From positions 124,001 through 188,000 of the forward strand of contig WSXV01000004.1 in the NCBI GenBank assembly GCA_009773475.1: a stretch of DNA of 64,000 nt. The letters are read 5' to 3'. Below are positions 61,455 through 64,000 of the stretch, in pieces; the first letter of the stretch is position 1; each line of letters begins with the position of its first letter. A model generated the notes under the pieces. It ran no database searches. It saw only the letters and a list, made by a program, of their open reading frames with translations, and had not been told where the DNA came from. This DNA is from Desulfobulbaceae bacterium. Its GTDB lineage: Bacteria > Desulfobacterota > Desulfobulbia > Desulfobulbales > Desulfocapsaceae. A program made the translations under genes and the position numbers.

Positions 61455-64000
61455 TGGCTACCCTGACCGGGAAAGTTCTTCTAAATATTAGAAAAATTCT
61501 TCGTGAGCGAAATGCCTTCCAGCAGGAATTAAAGCAGACCAATGAAGGGCTGGAACAAACAATACTCGAACGAACCTGGAAGCTGCACGAAGAGGTGGAA
61601 GAAAGAAAAAAAGCTGAGGAAAAAGAACATCAACATGCCCTATTTTTAAAAACCATCATCAATTCTCTGGCACATCCATTTTATGTAGTGGATGTAGAGA
61701 CCTATGAGATCAAGATGCTGAACGATGCCGCCCGTCAATTAAATCCTGAGCACAGCCGGTTTTGTTACACCCTGACCCATCACAAGGATGATCCATGCAA
61801 TGGCAAGGATCATCCCTGCCCTCTGGCTGAAGTCAAGCGAAGTGGGCAGTCGGTAACCATAGAACACATTCATTACAATCAGGCCGGTGAAAAGATCTAT
61901 GTCGAGGTGCATGGCTACCCCGTATTTGATGCGGACGGAAACGTCATCCAGATGATCGAATATAACATTGATATTACAGATAGAAAACTTGCTGAAATGG
62001 CACTGACGGAGTCTCATAAAAATCTGGAGGCAACCGTTAAAGAACGAACGGCAAACCTTGAGGAAGAAATTGAGAAACGTCAGAAGATTCAGGCCTATTT
62101 CCAGGAAAGTGAACATTATTATCGAACCCTCATTGAGAGCAGTAATGACTTAATTACAATCATTGACGGAAGCGGGACAATTACCTATGCCAGCCCTTCA
62201 ATCCGGCGAATGCTCGGTTATTCCCCAGAGTTTATTGAAGGTAAAAATCTCTACGACTATCTACACCACGATGATATTCGCTTTGGCAAGGATCAATTCA
62301 GCGCATTTCTGGCTTCACTCGTCCCTGAAAAAAGACTGGAGCATCGAATTCTAGCCAGTGATGGCCGGTACCTCGTCATGGATTCATCTTTCCACAACCT
62401 TTTCCATGACAAAGCCATCAACGGGCTCCTGCTGACTGCCCGTGATATAACAGCTAAACGAGAGGCCGACGCCTTGATGCGCAAGCTGCAACTGGTGATC
62501 GAGCAGAGTCCAAATAGTGTTGTGATCACTAATAAAGATGGGGCGATCGAATATGTCAACCCCCAGTTTGAACTGGTCACCGGCTACACCAAGGCCGAGG
62601 CACTGACTCAGAATCCGAGAATGCTCAACAGCGGGCTCACTTCCCCAGAGACCTTTCAGTCAATGTGGAATACGATCTCCCAGGGTAAGATCTGGCAGGG
62701 AGAATTTGCCAATCGCAATAAAATGGGGAAGATCTACTATGAAAACGTGGTAATCGCCCCCTTGAAAAATGAGCTCAATGAAGTTACCCACTACGTGGCA
62801 ATGAAGGAAAATATCACCGAGCTTAAACTTGCCCGTGAACAGGCAGAGGCCTCCAATAAGGCCAAATCCGAATTCCTATCCCGGATGAGCCACGAGCTGC
62901 GCACCCCGCTCAACGCCATCAACGGGTTTTCAAAGCTACTAATGGGCAGTAAAACCAGTCAATTAACTCCACGCCAACAAGAACAAGTCCTCCAGATCAA
63001 TACAGCGGGCCATTATCTGCTTGCGCTCATCAATGAAATCCTTGATCTGTCCCGCATTGAATCCGGGAAGCTGACCCTTTCCATCAAAAGTATTCAACCA
63101 GCCGAAGAAATTAATAACTGCCTTGCCCTGGTGGAATCACTGGCCGTTAATAACAAGGTCAGCATTCATATTGATGACACCATTCGGGAGTTACCGGCCA
63201 TCAAGGCCGACCCGACCCGCTTCCAGCAGGTTATGCTGAATCTGCTAAGCAATGCCATCAAGTACAATCGACCTGACGGTACCGTCACCATTACCGGAGC
63301 AGTGGAAGAAAAAATGGCCTGCATCCGGGTTATAGATACCGGTATTGGTATTGCTCCGGACAAACAGAAAGAACTCTTTGTCCCCTTCACCCGACTTGGC
63401 CAAGACGATACCACGGTGGAGGGAACCGGCATCGGTATGACCATCACTAAGCAGTTGATTGAGCTGATGCAAGGAGTCATCGATTTTACCAGTATTCCCG
63501 GGTCTGGAAGCACCTTCAGGGTGGCCTTGCCACTGGCTGACCATGAAGATCAGGTAATAATGAATGCGGACTTAAAGATCGAGCAGATCGACTTGGCCTC
63601 CAAGGCCGCCACAATTCTTTATATTGAAGATAATAGCGACGATATCTCTCGAATGCGTAAACTTATGGTCCATTGGCCGCATGCTTCGCTGGTCATTCGG
63701 AAGACACCGGAAAAAGGAGTCCAGACCGTTGAAATGCTCAACCCCAATTTTATTATTCTGAGTCTCGATCTTTTTGGCGCTGATGCAGCCAATACTATAT
63801 TCAACCTGCAACAAGATCCACAGACACGAAACATTCCCATTGTCGCTTTAGGCGGGGAAGCTTTACCAGACACCGCTAACGGCCAACAGGACGCGTTCCA
63901 CAAACTTGGATGTTATGAATATTTCACTAAACCCATGGACGTGTCGAAATTGCACACCATCCTCACCACAGTCCTCAAGGAAAAAAGAAATGACAGAGAA
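61454..64000 (+). CDS. Hybrid sensor histidine kinase, kinase half (runs off the window)
   Basis: The frame is open for 849 codons to the window end. It starts with the end of a membrane helix and a coiled coil (RERNAFQQELKQTNEGLEQT), then three PAS-type units (about residues 65-185 with an added cysteine pair in CNGKDHPC, 210-330 and 330-455), a dimerisation domain with phospho-acceptor His480 in MSHELRTPLNAINGFSK, an ATPase domain (NLLSNAIKYN, DTGIGIA, GTGIGMTITKQL) and a C-terminal receiver beginning ILYIEDNSDD. The receiver is cut by the window. The ATG at 61454 overlaps the upstream stop (TGATG), so it may be coupled, but the helix upstream in this frame argues that the halves are one protein. 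Confidence 0.88.
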   Translation, partial: MATLTGKVLLNIRKILRERNAFQQELKQTNEGLEQTILERTWKLHEEVEERKKAEEKEHQHALFLKTIINSLAHPFYVVDVETYEIKMLNDAARQLNPEHSRFCYTLTHHKDDPCNGKDHPCPLAEVKRSGQSVTIEHIHYNQAGEKIYVEVHGYPVFDADGNVIQMIEYNIDITDRKLAEMALTESHKNLEATVKERTANLEEEIEKRQKIQAYFQESEHYYRTLIESSNDLITIIDGSGTITYASPSIRRMLGYSPEFIEGKNLYDYLHHDDIRFGKDQFSAFLASLVPEKRLEHRILASDGRYLVMDSSFHNLFHDKAINGLLLTARDITAKREADALMRKLQLVIEQSPNSVVITNKDGAIEYVNPQFELVTGYTKAEALTQNPRMLNSGLTSPETFQSMWNTISQGKIWQGEFANRNKMGKIYYENVVIAPLKNELNEVTHYVAMKENITELKLAREQAEASNKAKSEFLSRMSHELRTPLNAINGFSKLLMGSKTSQLTPRQQEQVLQINTAGHYLLALINEILDLSRIESGKLTLSIKSIQPAEEINNCLALVESLAVNNKVSIHIDDTIRELPAIKADPTRFQQVMLNLLSNAIKYNRPDGTVTITGAVEEKMACIRVIDTGIGIAPDKQKELFVPFTRLGQDDTTVEGTGIGMTITKQLIELMQGVIDFTSIPGSGSTFRVALPLADHEDQVIMNADLKIEQIDLASKAATILYIEDNSDDISRMRKLMVHWPHASLVIRKTPEKGVQTVEMLNPNFIILSLDLFGADAANTIFNLQQDPQTRNIPIVALGGEALPDTANGQQDAFHKLGCYEYFTKPMDVSKLHTILTTVLKEKRNDRE

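Overview
The window looks like chromosomal DNA of a Gram-negative, anaerobic delta-proteobacterium. Desulfobacterota, and within it a Desulfobulbales-type sulfate reducer or sulfur disproportionator, is the best guess, inferred from gene content and protein style rather than from a marker gene. Heptose/Kdo lipopolysaccharide genes show an outer membrane. No rRNA, tRNA, CRISPR array, phage, transposase or integrase gene was seen. The window is mostly core metabolism and housekeeping, interleaved with many signalling proteins and several poorly described families.

Layout. 1-1269 (minus): 5' part of priA, then galU. 1393-6298 (plus): a long HrpA helicase with two in-frame insertions and an orphan FeeM-like acyltransferase. 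6295-10536 (minus): a CofD/YvcK-like protein, malate dehydrogenase and kdsB. 10769-13128: rRNA methyltransferases rsmJ (plus) and rlmH (minus), a cysteine-cluster protein and a YqgE-family protein. 13314-19816 (plus): glgB with a small partner gene, a DUF4126 membrane protein, rsmE, gpmI and a cold-shock gene with a clear terminator. 20136-24491 (plus): a translationally coupled trio of a nucleoside-phosphorylase-like protein, a PAS histidine kinase and a 4Fe-4S/DUF3786 protein. 24633-36485 (plus): corA, a pentapeptide-repeat lipoprotein, dnaE, a diguanylate cyclase, ppsR, a hydrolase, a solute-binding lipoprotein and dCMP deaminase.

48284 down to 36608 is one uninterrupted minus-strand run of ten genes with small gaps: YejA-like binding protein, tsaE, two tandem HDOD/EAL proteins, a YcaO-TPR protein, waaF, gmhB, a membrane-anchored DUF3352-like protein, a small unknown and thiL. 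48551-53398 (plus): leuC, leuD and a GH17-GT2 beta-glucan synthase, with a heavily structured spacer between leuD and the synthase. 53553-56244 (minus): fbp and pepA. 56567-64000 (plus): a CNNM/CBS membrane protein, then a kinase / binding lipoprotein / hybrid kinase operon. The last gene runs off the window and is split by a frame change at a run of eight A residues.

How the genes fit together. Carbon storage and gluconeogenesis recur (galU, glgB, gpmI, fbp, mdh, ppsR, the YvcK-like protein), as do envelope assembly (kdsB, gmhB, waaF, the glucan synthase) and ribosome or tRNA maturation (rsmJ, rlmH, rsmE, tsaE, possibly YcaO). The parts most worth a second look are the nucleoside-phosphorylase-like/kinase/DUF3786 trio, the kinase-lipoprotein-kinase operon with its A8 frame change, the hairpin-plus-repeat spacer after leuD, and the YcaO-TPR gene embedded among HDOD/EAL and LPS genes.
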